Of a stretch of DNA of 64,000 bases, positions 41,625 to 50,586 are shown one piece after another; position 1 is the stretch's first letter; each line of letters opens with the position of its first letter. Source of the stretch: CAWBJP01 sp963789165 (GTDB lineage: Bacteria > Actinomycetota > Acidimicrobiia > IMCC26256 > BP-133); contig CAWBJP010000009.1 in assembly GCA_963789165.1 (NCBI GenBank), positions 62,001 through 126,000 of the forward strand. The letters are read 5' to 3'. Under the pieces are notes generated by a model. The model saw only the letters and a list, made by a program, of their open reading frames with translations, was not told the DNA's origin and ran no database searches. The position numbers were made by a program, and so were the translations under genes.

Positions 41625-42451
41625 CCTGGCTCCCGGGATCCTTCTCGTTCTGGGTCCGCCGTTGCGGGTGGTTGGCGATGGGGCTCTCCGTCGCCTGGTT
41701 CGGGGCCGCGTGTGGCGACGACAAGAGCAGCGACGGATCGGCTCCTCCGGTGACGACCACGAGTCAGGGGAAGCCCACCGGCAACATCACGGTCCTCGCC
41801 GCGGCCTCGCTCACCGAGGCGTTCACCGAGATGGGCAAGGCTTTCGAAGCGGAGAACCCCGACACCAAGGTCACGTTCAGTTTCGGGGCTTCATCCACCC
41901 TGGCCACCCAGGCCAACCAGGGGGCGCCGGCCGACCTCTTCGCTTCGGCCGATGAAGCCAACATGAAGAAGGTGACCGACGCCGGCAACGCCTCCGATCC
42001 CACCGCCTTCGCCCGGAACCGCCTGGCCATCCTGGTGGGCAAGGGCAACCCCAAGGGGGTCAAGACGGTGGCCGACTTCGCCCGGGACGACATCGCCTTC
42101 GTCCTGTGCGCCATCGAAGTACCCTGCGGCAAGTTCAGCCAGCAGGCCCTCGACAGGGCCGGGGTCACGGCCAAGCCCAGGTCCTACGAGGAGAACGTGA
42201 AGGCGGTCGTCACCAGAATCACGCTGGGCGAGGCCGACGCAGGAATCGTCTACGTCACCGACGCCAAAGCGGCGGGCCAATCGGCTCAGAGTGTGGACAT
42301 CCCCGAGGAGCACAACGTCATCGCCGTCTATCCCATCGGTGTGCTCAAACAGGCGTCCAGGCCCGACGTCGCTGCCGCCTTCAAGGCCTTCGTTCTGTCC
42401 GCCGCCGGCCAGCAGATCATGACCAGGTCCGGCTTCCTGCCCGCCGCGTGA
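41621..42451 (+). CDS. modA: Molybdate ABC transporter substrate-binding lipoprotein
   Basis: The protein has 276 residues. The signal peptide ends in a lipobox (WFGAACGDD), so it is anchored to the outer face of the membrane. The family body starts ITVLAAASLTEAFTEMGKAFEAENPDTKVTFSFGASSTLATQ, with the Ser residues that bind the oxyanion, APADLFASADEANM, and GEADAGIVYVTDAKAA with the ligand-binding Tyr. The GTG at 41621 overlaps the padR stop. It delivers molybdate or tungstate to ModB, encoded on the other side of gabD. Confidence 0.92.
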   Translation: MTWLPGSFSFWVRRCGWLAMGLSVAWFGAACGDDKSSDGSAPPVTTTSQGKPTGNITVLAAASLTEAFTEMGKAFEAENPDTKVTFSFGASSTLATQANQGAPADLFASADEANMKKVTDAGNASDPTAFARNRLAILVGKGNPKGVKTVADFARDDIAFVLCAIEVPCGKFSQQALDRAGVTAKPRSYEENVKAVVTRITLGEADAGIVYVTDAKAAGQSAQSVDIPEEHNVIAVYPIGVLKQASRPDVAAAFKAFVLSAAGQQIMTRSGFLPAA

Positions 42452-42476
42452 GTGGTCGAGAGGGCGTCTCAGCGTC

Positions 42477-43553
42477 GTGACCACGGCGGTCGCGCCGCGG
42501 GCGGGGTTGGAGGCGGAGGTCGCGCTGCGCCTCGGGTCTCTCGACCTCGACGTTGCCTTGGACGTCCCGCCCGGCGAACTCGTGGCGCTCCTCGGCCCCA
42601 ACGGAGCCGGCAAAACGACCCTGCTCAAGATCCTGGCTGGGCTCCTCGCTCCGGTCCGGGGCCGGGTGGTGCTCGACGGGAGGGTCCTCGACGACGTCGC
42701 CACCGGTGACCACGTGCCCGTCGAGCGCCGGCCCGTCGGCTACGTCTTCCAGGATTACCTGCTCTTTCCCCACCTCTCCGCCCTCGAGAACGTCGCCTTC
42801 GGGCTCCGCAGCCGCGGCATGCACAAGCGGGACGCCCGCCAGCGGGCCGGTGACTGGTTGGAGCGGGTCGGGCTCGCCAATTACGCCGAGGCCAAGCCGC
42901 TCGCCCTGTCCGGGGGGCAGGCGCAGCGCGTCGCGCTGGCCCGGGCCCTGGCCACCGAACCCCGCCTCCTGCTTCTCGACGAGCCGCTGGCCGCCCTCGA
43001 CGCCAGCACACGCCTCTCCACCCGCCGGGAGCTGCGCCGCCAGCTCGACAGTTATGAAGGGGTGCGCCTCCTGGTCACCCACGACCCGTTGGAGGCGATG
43101 GCCCTGGCCGAGCGCCTCGTGGTCCTCGAGGACGGCCGGATCTCCCAGATCGGCACCCCGGCCGAGATCAGCCAACGGCCCCGGTCGCGCTACGTCGCCG
43201 ACCTGGTCGGGGTCAACCTCTGGAGCGGTCGGGCCGACGGAAATACGGTCGCCGTGGTGGGTGGCTCCCTGGTGGCGGCCGGACCGCTTCCGAGCGGCGA
43301 CGTCTTCGTGGTGATCCATCCCCGGGCCGTCGCCCTGCACCGGCAACGCCCTGAGGGGTCACCCCGCAACGTCTGGTCGGGCACCGTCGCCGGGCTCGAC
43401 TACGAGGCCGAACGGGTCCGGGTGAGGATCAGCGGCCCGGTCCCCATCGTGGCCGAGGTCACCCCGGCCGCCGTGGTCGACCTCTCTCTGGCCGACGGCG
43501 GACCCATCTGGCTCTCGATCAAGGCGACCGACGTCACGGTGTACGCCGCATGA
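42477..43553 (+). CDS. modC: Molybdate ABC transporter ATP-binding protein
   Basis: The protein has 358 residues. Walker A is LGPNGAGKTTLLKILAG; the Q loop is VFQDYLLFPHLSALENVAFGL; the signature LSGGQAQRVALARALA is followed by Walker B RLLLLDEPLAALD and the H loop LLVTHDPLEA. A C-terminal TOBE-type region of about 110 residues follows (LVGVNLWSGRADGNTVAV). It starts 25 nt after modA. With ModA and ModB it completes a full importer. Confidence 0.92.
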   Translation: MTTAVAPRAGLEAEVALRLGSLDLDVALDVPPGELVALLGPNGAGKTTLLKILAGLLAPVRGRVVLDGRVLDDVATGDHVPVERRPVGYVFQDYLLFPHLSALENVAFGLRSRGMHKRDARQRAGDWLERVGLANYAEAKPLALSGGQAQRVALARALATEPRLLLLDEPLAALDASTRLSTRRELRRQLDSYEGVRLLVTHDPLEAMALAERLVVLEDGRISQIGTPAEISQRPRSRYVADLVGVNLWSGRADGNTVAVVGGSLVAAGPLPSGDVFVVIHPRAVALHRQRPEGSPRNVWSGTVAGLDYEAERVRVRISGPVPIVAEVTPAAVVDLSLADGGPIWLSIKATDVTVYAA

Positions 43554-43565
43554 GCACCGCGTACG

Positions 43566-44942
43566 TCAGCCGGCAGCCACCCGTCCGCTGGCCTCGGTGA
43601 GGACCTGCCGCAGGATGGTCTCGATCGTGTCGAACTCGTCGGGACCGCAGATCAGGGGGGGCGCCAGCTGGATCACCGGGTCGCCCCGGTCGTCGGTGCG
43701 GCAGATGAGTCCGGCATCGAAGAGGGCGGGGGCGATGAAGCCGCGCAGGATTGATTCGACCTCCGGGCGGGAGAAGCGCGCCCGGGTCTCGCGGTCCTTG
43801 ACCAGCTCGATGGCCCAGAAGTAGCCCGCCCCCCGCACGTCCCCGACGATGGCCAGATCCGAAAGGCCCTCCAGCCGAGCCTGGAGCTCCCGCTCGTGGG
43901 CCCGCACCTGAGCCAGAAGGTCCTCCTTGTCGAAGAGGTCGAGGTTGGCCAGGGCGACGGCGCAGCTGACGGGATGGCCGGCGAAGGTGAACCCGTGGTT
44001 GAACGAGACGGCGCCGGAGAGGTACGGCTCGGCCAGGAAATCCCGGCAGATCATGGCTCCGAGGGGCGAGTAGCCCGACGTGAGCCCCTTGGCGCAGGTG
44101 ATGATGTCGGGCTGGTAGTCGTAGCGCTCGCACCCGAAGGTGAACCCGAGCCGGCCGAAGGCACAGATCACCTCGTCCGAGACGAGCAGGACGCCGTGGC
44201 GATCGCAGATCTCCCGCACCCGGGCGAAGTATCCCTCCGGCGGCGGGAAGCACCCGCCGGCGTTCTGCACCGGCTCCAGGAAAACGGCGGCCACGGTTTT
44301 GGGGCCCTCCCGGAGGATGACCTCCTCGATGTCGTCGGCGCAGTCGAGGGTGCAGGCCGGCTCGGTGGCGCAGGACCCGCACCGGTAGCGGTTGGTGTTG
44401 GCTGCCTTGTGGGCGCCGGGGACGAGCGGTTCGAAGGGAGCCTGCAGCTCGGGGATGCCGGTGATGGACAGCGCCCCCATGGAGGTGCCGTGGTAGGCCG
44501 TCCGGCGGCTCACCACCTTGATGCGCTCCGGCTGGCCGGTGGCCCGGAAGAACTGCCGGGCAAGCTTCCAGGCCGACTCCACGGCCTCGGAGCCCCCAGT
44601 GGTGAAGAACACCCGGTTGAGGTCACCCGGAGCCAGTTCGGCCAGGCGGGTGGCGAGGTCCACGGCCGTGGGGTGGGCGTAGTTCCAGATGGGGAAATAG
44701 GCCAGCTCGCCGGCCTGGCGGGCGGCCACCTCGGCCAGCTCGCGGCGGCCGTGGCCCACCTGGACGACGAACAGACCCGAGAGCGCGTCCAGGTAGCGCC
44801 GCCCGTGCTGGTCCCACACATGGGGGCCGTCGCCGCGCACGATGACCGGGATCTCCCGGTCGGCGAAGGACTCGAGGCGGCTGAAGTGCATCCACAGATG
44901 ACGCCGGGCCCGCTCGTGGCGGTTGTCGTCCGATTGGGTCAT
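43566..44942 (-). CDS. Class III aminotransferase (aspartate aminotransferase family)
   Basis: The protein has 458 residues from the ATG at 44942; a GTG at 44996 is possible. It is PLP-dependent: FTTGGSEAVESAWKLARQF, AYHGTSMGALSITG, VFLEPVQNAGG, LLVSDEVICAFGRLG with the PLP-binding Asp, and ITCAKGLTSGYSPLGAMI with the Schiff-base Lys. A four-cysteine insertion (RCGSCATEPACTLDC) is typical of an actinobacterial subgroup. Likely donors are beta-alanine, GABA or putrescine, with pyruvate as acceptor. A GabT-like role upstream of GabD is plausible from context but not shown. It ends 12 nt from modC, tail to tail. Confidence 0.85.
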   Translation of the reverse strand: MTQSDDNRHERARRHLWMHFSRLESFADREIPVIVRGDGPHVWDQHGRRYLDALSGLFVVQVGHGRRELAEVAARQAGELAYFPIWNYAHPTAVDLATRLAELAPGDLNRVFFTTGGSEAVESAWKLARQFFRATGQPERIKVVSRRTAYHGTSMGALSITGIPELQAPFEPLVPGAHKAANTNRYRCGSCATEPACTLDCADDIEEVILREGPKTVAAVFLEPVQNAGGCFPPPEGYFARVREICDRHGVLLVSDEVICAFGRLGFTFGCERYDYQPDIITCAKGLTSGYSPLGAMICRDFLAEPYLSGAVSFNHGFTFAGHPVSCAVALANLDLFDKEDLLAQVRAHERELQARLEGLSDLAIVGDVRGAGYFWAIELVKDRETRARFSRPEVESILRGFIAPALFDAGLICRTDDRGDPVIQLAPPLICGPDEFDTIETILRQVLTEASGRVAAG

Positions 44943-45057
44943 AGGAGCAGCGTGACCAGCCTGAGTCGGGGCCGTCAAGGCGGAGAATCCGGCCACGGCG
45001 ACGAGGGGCCTCTAGCCTCCGGGGCGGCCAACCAGAGTGTGCAAAGGCAGGTGAGGC

Positions 45058-45567
45058 ATGCCCAGCTCCTTCGTGTTCAAGTCCATCTCCAAGGACTCCA
45101 TTCCCGACGCCTTGAAGAAGGCGGAGCGTTACCGGCTGCTCGGGGATCCCGAAGAGGCGGAGAGCGTCTGCCTCGACATCCTGGAGGCCGACCCCGGCAA
45201 CCAGCTCGCCCTGGTGGACCTCATCCTCGCCATCAGCGACCAGTTCCGGGGCGAGAAACGGCCCCGGCTCGAGCTCGCCCAGCACTACGTCTCCCAGCTC
45301 ACCGACGCGTATCAGCGGACCTACTACACCGCGGTGGTCATGGAGCGGGAGGCGGGCGCCTTCCTGGGCCGGGGCACGCCGCCGGTGCTGGCCATGCTCC
45401 GCTACACCGAAGCCATGGACCAGTACGCCAAGGCGGAGGCGATCCGGCCCCGGGGCGACGACTCGGCCATCTTGCGCTGGAACGCCTGTGTCCGGGCCAT
45501 CCGACGCCGTCAGCTCAAGCCCGGCATCGGCGAGGAGGAGTACGTCAAACCGGTCGACGTGGCCTAG
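45058..45567 (+). CDS. TPR-like helical protein, unknown function
   Basis: The protein has 169 residues from the ATG at 45058 with AGGTGAGG before it. The helical pairs resemble tetratricopeptide repeats: PDALKKAERYRLLGDPEEAESVCLDILEADPGNQLALVDLILAISD, and later AMLRYTEAMDQYAKAEAIRPRGDDSAILRWNACVRAI. There is no signal peptide or membrane helix. It is probably a protein-interaction scaffold; the partner is unknown. It lies directly before the tRNA-Ala integration site. Confidence 0.72.
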   Translation: MPSSFVFKSISKDSIPDALKKAERYRLLGDPEEAESVCLDILEADPGNQLALVDLILAISDQFRGEKRPRLELAQHYVSQLTDAYQRTYYTAVVMEREAGAFLGRGTPPVLAMLRYTEAMDQYAKAEAIRPRGDDSAILRWNACVRAIRRRQLKPGIGEEEYVKPVDVA

Positions 45568-45603
45568 ACCGACCCCGGTGGCTTCCTACACTGGGGTGTC
45601 CAC

Positions 45604-45677
45604 GGGGGCGTAGCTCAGCTGGCTAGAGCACCTGCTTTGCAAGCAGGAAGTCGTGGGTTCGAGTCCCATCGCCTCCA
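45604..45677 (+). tRNA. tRNA-Ala (TGC), island integration site
   Basis: 74 nt. The acceptor GGGGGCG pairs with CGCCTCC including the G3:U70 pair that identifies tRNA-Ala. Anticodon stem CCTGC/GCAGG with loop TTTGCAA (anticodon TGC); T arm GTGGGTTCGAGTCCCAT. The last 43 nt are repeated at 52766 and a shorter part at 58780. The tRNA itself is intact. Confidence 0.95.
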
Positions 45678-45678
45678 C
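45635..45678 (+). repeat. attL: 44-bp direct repeat in tRNA-Ala
   Basis: Begins CTTTGCAAGCAGGAAGTC in the anticodon loop and runs to the base after the discriminator. It is identical over 44 bp to 52766-52809. The integration regenerates a complete tRNA 3' end. Confidence 0.9.
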
Positions 45679-45748
45679 CGCGAAAGTGCTGGTCCGGGCG
45701 CTGCAAGGGCGCCTGACCGGCCGCTTCGGCGGCTGCCGTGCCTTCCGC

Positions 45749-45766
45749 GTGCCACTTCCGTGCCAC
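45749..45766 (+). promoter_or_regulatory. Candidate integrase arm-type site, left end
   Basis: GTGCCACTTCCGTGCCAC, a tandem pair of GTGCCAC, 70 bp inside attL. The same 18 bp in the same orientation occur 105 bp inside attR (52643-52660). Confidence 0.55.
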
Positions 45767-45808
45767 AACGGCAGCGTAGACGCCGGACAGCGCGGGCCCG
45801 AAGAGCCC

Positions 45809-45955
45809 TCACTCCTCCAGAGCGGCGAGAAAGGCGGCGCCTTCCTCCTCGGTCAGGTCCTCGATGACCATCTCCTCATGAGGCGGCAGTGGCCGAGCGC
45901 GCTGAAGGAGCTCCTCGACCGGCAACTCGAGGCTCGGGCCGTGCTTCGACCTCAA
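45809..45955 (-). CDS. Possible small ORF downstream of the DUF433 gene
   Basis: 48 residues if initiated at TTG 45955: acidic and helical (LELPVEELLQRARPLPP, HEEMVIEDLTEEEGAAFLAALEE). No SD is visible. An ATG 16 nt upstream is in another frame (MTSQPVEVEARPEP), so the natural N-terminus may have been lost by a frameshift. It occupies the place where the toxin partner of the DUF433 protein would be expected, but it does not look like a PIN-type toxin. Weak call. Confidence 0.3.
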   Translation of the reverse strand: MRSKHGPSLELPVEELLQRARPLPPHEEMVIEDLTEEEGAAFLAALEE

Positions 45956-46003
45956 CGGGCTGGCTCGTCATGACAGATCCAGGGTAGAGGCGGCCGGCGG
46001 TTT

Positions 46004-46234
46004 TCAACTCTTCTCACCAGGGGCCTCCTCGGTGATGTCGCCAAGGTGCGCGGCATAGCGAACGGCGGTCAGGACCTGTTGGCGTGTCAGCCCGTAAGCC
46101 TCTCCCACGTTCTCGATCGTCTCGCCGGCGCCCAGGTCGGCGACCACGGTCGCGATATCAATGCGGGTGCCGGTGAGGCATGGCTTGCCGAATCGCACGT
46201 TCGGATCCGTGGACACCCCTGGGAAGATCTCCAT
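46004..46234 (-). CDS. DUF433 domain protein (antitoxin-like)
   Basis: The protein has 76 residues from the ATG at 46234; six more are possible from 46252. The DUF433 pattern is GVSTDPNVRFGKPCLTGTRIDIATVVADLGAGETIENVGEAYGLTRQQVLTAVRYAAHL, a winged-helix-like fold found in VapB-type antitoxins. These usually precede a DUF5615 PIN-like toxin. No such toxin follows, so it is an orphan or a remnant. Confidence 0.75.
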   Translation of the reverse strand: MEIFPGVSTDPNVRFGKPCLTGTRIDIATVVADLGAGETIENVGEAYGLTRQQVLTAVRYAAHLGDITEEAPGEKS

Positions 46235-46899
46235 CCCCACCCCTTCCCGCATCGGCTACGGCCCCTCGCACTCCTAAGACCCGCCCCACGCCGGACCCAC
46301 CCCACAACGAAACAGACCCGTGCCGGATTGGCACCTATGCAGTCATCGAGTCGCCTGGACCCGCTGATCGTCGCCCGATGCTATGGGCGGTCGTGTCATC
46401 CCATCAGGCGTCGGATCAGCACTGACGCGTTTATCTGCATAGGCGCCTCATCCCAGCGCACTTCGGGCGTTCGCGGCGATGACCTCGGCGACCCCGGAGC
46501 GGAACCGTCGATCTGCGCGGGACAGGGGTCCATCTTGGGGGCGGACGATCTGTGGATGTGGCCGGGGTTCGCGACCGCCCCCGGCTCTGGCCGAGGGGTC
46601 GCAACGCCATCCGAGGCCGGGAAATTGAGCGTGACGTATTCACCGTCCAGGGCTACCGTTCGTTCTCGGCACTCGCGATCAACGGTCGCCGAAGAATCCG
46701 ACCGAGGCGGTCCCGCCATGTTGCAGATCAAGAACCGGGCGCTCGCGCTGATGAAGGTCCCGGTTAGCGGGCCGACGGTGGGACCACCGTTCGAGTGGAT
46801 GTCTCATGGCTGTTCGGCCGGCTTTCTGGGCACGGCCAGGGAAGGCCGAAGGACACACACCCGGGGAGCTGAGTCCTACCAGCGCCGGCTGAGGCGGCC
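46235..46899. other. Gene-poor stretch inside the island
   Basis: About 660 nt. Only low-quality open frames are present, for example a 111-codon minus-strand frame at 46396-46731 rich in Pro/Arg/Ser without any recognisable domain. GC is lower than in the flanks. I see no RNA gene or repeat. Confidence 0.5.
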
Positions 46900-49800
46900 T
46901 TGAACTGCCAGGCATGCGGTGCTGCCAGTCCCGAAGGGGCGCCCTTCTGCGGTGCTTGCGGCGTGTCCTTGAGCACCGCCTGCCCCAAGTGCGGAGCCTC
47001 CAACCCCCCCGTCAACCGGTTCTGTGCCCAGTGCGGGAGCCGCGTCGGCGCCGAAGAACCGGCCCCGACCCATCAGCAGGTCGCTGCTCAATACGAGGAG
47101 GGCCAGCGGCGGCATCTCACGGTCATGTTCTGTGATCTGGCAGATTCCACCCGACTCGCCGAGCGACTCGACCCGGAGGACATGCGGGAGGTCGTCCGCG
47201 CCTACCAGGGTGCCTGCGCGGCGGTGCTCGAACGCTTCAGCGGCTACATCGCCCATTACCTCGGCGACGGCATCCTCGCCTACTTCGGCTACCCGCAAGC
47301 CCACGAGGACGACGCCATCCTGGCCGTCCGGGCAGGTCTGGCCATCACCGACGCGGTGCCTCAGCTGCGGCTTCCGGCAAGCTCAACCGAGGAGCTCGCC
47401 GTGCGGGTGGGGATACATACGGGCCTGGCGGTCATCGCCGACATGGGCGCCGGCAAGCAGCGGCAACGAACCGACGTCGTGGGCGAGACCCCCAACATTG
47501 CCGCCCGACTCCAGGCTATGGCCGGGCGAAACGAGGTGGTCGTGAGCGGCAGTACCCACCTCCTTGCGGAGGGCTTCTTCGTCTCTGATGCCCTCGGCCA
47601 GCTCGAGCTGAAGGGCATCTCCCGGCCCATGGTCGCCTACCGGGTACGGGGCGTGAGTGGCGCCCGGACCCGGCTCGATGTCTTCGCCGGACGGGGCTTC
47701 ACCCCGCTCGTGGGACGCAAGCGGGAGATGGAACTCCTCTGGGAGCGTTGGGCCCAGGCCAAGGCGGGTGATGGGCAGGTCGTCTTCGTCGGCGGGGAGC
47801 CGGGCATCGGCAAGTCCCGCTTGGTGCACGAACTACGCGAGCGGGCAGTGGGCGACGGAGGGTTCGTCATCCAGCTGGAGGGTTCCGCTCACCATGAGCA
47901 CAGCATGCTGCACCCTCTGATCGAGCACCTGCGTCGGGCGCTGGAACTCGATGCGAACCGGGACGAGGGGGCCGCCCTCCGGCGTGTGGAGCGCCTGATG
48001 GACGTCTCCGGCGTCCCCCGTCCCGACGGAGTCCCACCCATCGCCGATCTACTCGGGATTCCCTACGACACCAACTACCCGATCCCCAACTGGTCGCCCG
48101 AGGCGCGCAAGCGCCGGACCCTCGACACGCTGACCCATCTCCTCGTCGGGCTCACGACGCGACAACCAGTGCTGCTCGTCGCCGAGGACATGCAGTGGAT
48201 GGATCCAACCACCCTCGAGCTGCTAGGCGACGAGCTCAGCGCCAAACCCATCGCCGGCTTGCTTACCGTCTTGACCCACCGGCCCTGGTTCGTCCCTCCG
48301 TGGCCGGAGTACGCCCATGTCGCCCGGATCACCCTCAGCCGGCTGTCGCCTGGACAGGTCGACGAGATCGTCCAGTACCTGACCCGCGACCGCGAGCTTC
48401 CGGCCCGCCTCAAGAAGACGATCTCGGAACGCACCGACGGCATTCCCTTGTTCGTGGAGGAGCTCACGCAAGTAGTGCTGGAGGCAGGCACGGCCGAGGT
48501 GCCCGGCGGGTCGGGGCTTGGCATGCAGGAGGAGGCGATCCCGGCCAAGCTGCGGGACTGGCTGATGGCCCGCCTGGATCGGCTTGGCCCGGCGAGCGAG
48601 GTCGCCCAGCTGGCCGCCGCCATCGGGCGGGAGGTGCCCTACGAGCTGCTTCGGGCCGTTGCCGGGAGGGACGAGCCAGGCCTCCAGGCGGACCTGGCCC
48701 GGTTGGTGGAGTCTGGCCTGCTCTACCGGCGAGGCGTGGTACCCGCCGCCACGTTCACGTTCAAGCACGCTTTGATTCACGATGTGGCCTACGACTCGCT
48801 GCTCAGGAGCACGCGCCATCAGCTCCACCGGGCCATCGTGGGCGCCATCGAGGCGAGTTTCCCCGACGTGGCCGCCGACCAGCCGGAGACCCTTGCCCGC
48901 CACTGCGCCTCGGGGGGGCTGCCCGAGCAGGCCATCAGGTACTCACACCAAGCGGGGAGGCAGGCCATCGCCCGATCCGCCCATCTGGAGGCGATCGGGC
49001 ACCTGAGCCGGGCACTCGAGCTCGTGCCCGCCTTGGCCGCCGGTCCGGAGCGGGATCGGATCGAACTCGAACTGCTCATCACCATGGGCGCCCCGCTGAC
49101 CTCCTTCCGGGGCTACGGCGCGCCGGAGGTGGAAGAGATCTACAGCCGGGCCCACCAGCTGTGCGAGTCGTTGCACGACGACGAGCGGCTCTTCAGGGCG
49201 CTCTACGGCATGTTCCGGGTCCGCCTGGTGCGGGCGGAGTACGCCGCCGCCTTCGACATCGGGAACCGCCTGGAGCATCTGGCCTCGGTGAGCGGGCGAC
49301 ATTCGTTGGCCATCGGTGCCCACCGGGCGCTCGGGTCGACGCGCTTCTACGCGGGCGACAACCCGACCCGGGCGCTCGCTCACCTGGAGACGGCGATCCG
49401 GCTGCACGAGGAGAGTGGTGATGCGGTGGGCGAGGCCCTGAGGGAGCTCAACGACGTCGCCGACCCGGTGGTGACTTGCCGGGCGTACGCCGGATGGGTC
49501 CTGTGGCTGCTCGACCGCCCGGAGGAGGCCCGGGCCATGAGCGACACGGCGATCGCCGAAGCCGGCCAGCTCGGCCACCCGTTCACCATCGCCCTCGCCC
49601 TGTGCCTCGACGCCTGGCTCTGCCAGTTCTCGAATGATCCGGGGGCCACCAGGACGCGGGCCGCGGAGGCGTTGGCATTCTCCACGGAGCAGGAGTTCCC
49701 GTTCTGGATGGGCTGGGCTGCGACGCTCGAAGGATGGGCCCAGGTCCGCCAAGGCGAGGCCGAGGCCGGCATCGCCCAGATGCGCAGGGGCCTCGTCGAC

Positions 49801-50112
49801 TGGCAGTCCACCGGCTCCCGGCTCGGCAAGACGTACTTCCTGATTCTGTTGGCCGACGGGCTGCGGCTCGGCGGCCGCCCCCGCGAGGCGCTCGATATGC
49901 TCGATGAGGCCCTACTCCTGGCCCGAGAGACCGGCGAGGGCTTCTGTCTCTCCGAGATCCACCGCTTCCAGGGGGAGTTGCTGCTCACCTCGCCAGAACA
50001 CCGGGCGCACGCCGAGGAGGCGATCAGGCGGGCCGTCGAAGTCGCCCGCGAGCAGGGCGCCGTGACGTTCGAGGCCCGGGCCCGACGCCGGCTGGCCGCT
50101 CTGGCACGGTGA
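46900..50112 (+). CDS. Adenylate/guanylate cyclase - AAA ATPase - TPR regulator
   Basis: The protein has 1070 residues, start TTG 46900. Two zinc ribbons come first (CQAC...FCGAC and CPKC...FCAQC, residues 3-45). A class III nucleotide cyclase domain spans residues 70-250, with metal-binding Asp79 (MFCDLADST) and Asp123 (HYLGDGILAYFGYP) and TPNIAARLQAM; the catalytic residues appear intact. An AAA/STAND ATPase follows (VGGEPGIGKSRLVHELRE, LLVAEDMQWMD, near residues 265-540). The C-terminal half is helical TPR-like (ATFTFKHALIHDVAYDSLL onward). No signal peptide. Such multi-domain proteins are common in actinobacteria, but the input signal is unknown. It is the largest cargo gene of unit 1. 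Confidence 0.9.
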   Translation: MNCQACGAASPEGAPFCGACGVSLSTACPKCGASNPPVNRFCAQCGSRVGAEEPAPTHQQVAAQYEEGQRRHLTVMFCDLADSTRLAERLDPEDMREVVRAYQGACAAVLERFSGYIAHYLGDGILAYFGYPQAHEDDAILAVRAGLAITDAVPQLRLPASSTEELAVRVGIHTGLAVIADMGAGKQRQRTDVVGETPNIAARLQAMAGRNEVVVSGSTHLLAEGFFVSDALGQLELKGISRPMVAYRVRGVSGARTRLDVFAGRGFTPLVGRKREMELLWERWAQAKAGDGQVVFVGGEPGIGKSRLVHELRERAVGDGGFVIQLEGSAHHEHSMLHPLIEHLRRALELDANRDEGAALRRVERLMDVSGVPRPDGVPPIADLLGIPYDTNYPIPNWSPEARKRRTLDTLTHLLVGLTTRQPVLLVAEDMQWMDPTTLELLGDELSAKPIAGLLTVLTHRPWFVPPWPEYAHVARITLSRLSPGQVDEIVQYLTRDRELPARLKKTISERTDGIPLFVEELTQVVLEAGTAEVPGGSGLGMQEEAIPAKLRDWLMARLDRLGPASEVAQLAAAIGREVPYELLRAVAGRDEPGLQADLARLVESGLLYRRGVVPAATFTFKHALIHDVAYDSLLRSTRHQLHRAIVGAIEASFPDVAADQPETLARHCASGGLPEQAIRYSHQAGRQAIARSAHLEAIGHLSRALELVPALAAGPERDRIELELLITMGAPLTSFRGYGAPEVEEIYSRAHQLCESLHDDERLFRALYGMFRVRLVRAEYAAAFDIGNRLEHLASVSGRHSLAIGAHRALGSTRFYAGDNPTRALAHLETAIRLHEESGDAVGEALRELNDVADPVVTCRAYAGWVLWLLDRPEEARAMSDTAIAEAGQLGHPFTIALALCLDAWLCQFSNDPGATRTRAAEALAFSTEQEFPFWMGWAATLEGWAQVRQGEAEAGIAQMRRGLVDWQSTGSRLGKTYFLILLADGLRLGGRPREALDMLDEALLLARETGEGFCLSEIHRFQGELLLTSPEHRAHAEEAIRRAVEVAREQGAVTFEARARRRLAALAR

Positions 50113-50586
50113 CTGCCTCGGGACGCCCTGAGCAGACGGCCCGCAATTGCACGGCGGACTTCTGGGCAGCCGGGCCACGAAGCGGTACTCCCGGGGCCGC
50201 TCGGAGGCAGCCACGGTCGCGGAGTCAAGGCAGTGGGCGTCGAGCTCATCGAACGCACAGAACGGCTCGGTACGGGCCTAGCCGAGCGCAGCGGGACGGC
50301 GCCCCATTCCGCCTTCAGGGCGCCGCTGCGGATACCAAGCGTTTTCGGCCGTGCCGGCTTTCACCATGGGCACAACAGGCCAATGGGGCTGAGGGGCGCG
50401 CCAAGAAGCGGCGATCGCGCACAGAGTCGTCCGATCCCGAGGGCCGCATGACCGCAGGCGACCCCACTCATAATCACGGCAGCAGTTCGACCACAGCGCG
50501 CCCAGCGACCATGCGCCTAATGCCGGTTACGAGTGCGCCTGCGGCGCAAGATTCTCTGGGAGCGGTTGGCGCAAATCTCGTCGACG
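50113..50586. other. Intergenic stretch between cyclase and integrase genes
   Basis: About 470 nt. Both genes end here, tail to tail. Open frames are short, Arg/Pro-rich and mutually overlapping, with no family resemblance. No tRNA, hairpin with T tract or att-like repeat was seen. Confidence 0.5.

Noticed and set aside
46396..46731. 111-codon minus-strand frame in the island gap
   Set aside because: Pro/Arg/Ser-rich, no domain, no clear Shine-Dalgarno; kept only as part of the gene-poor stretch.
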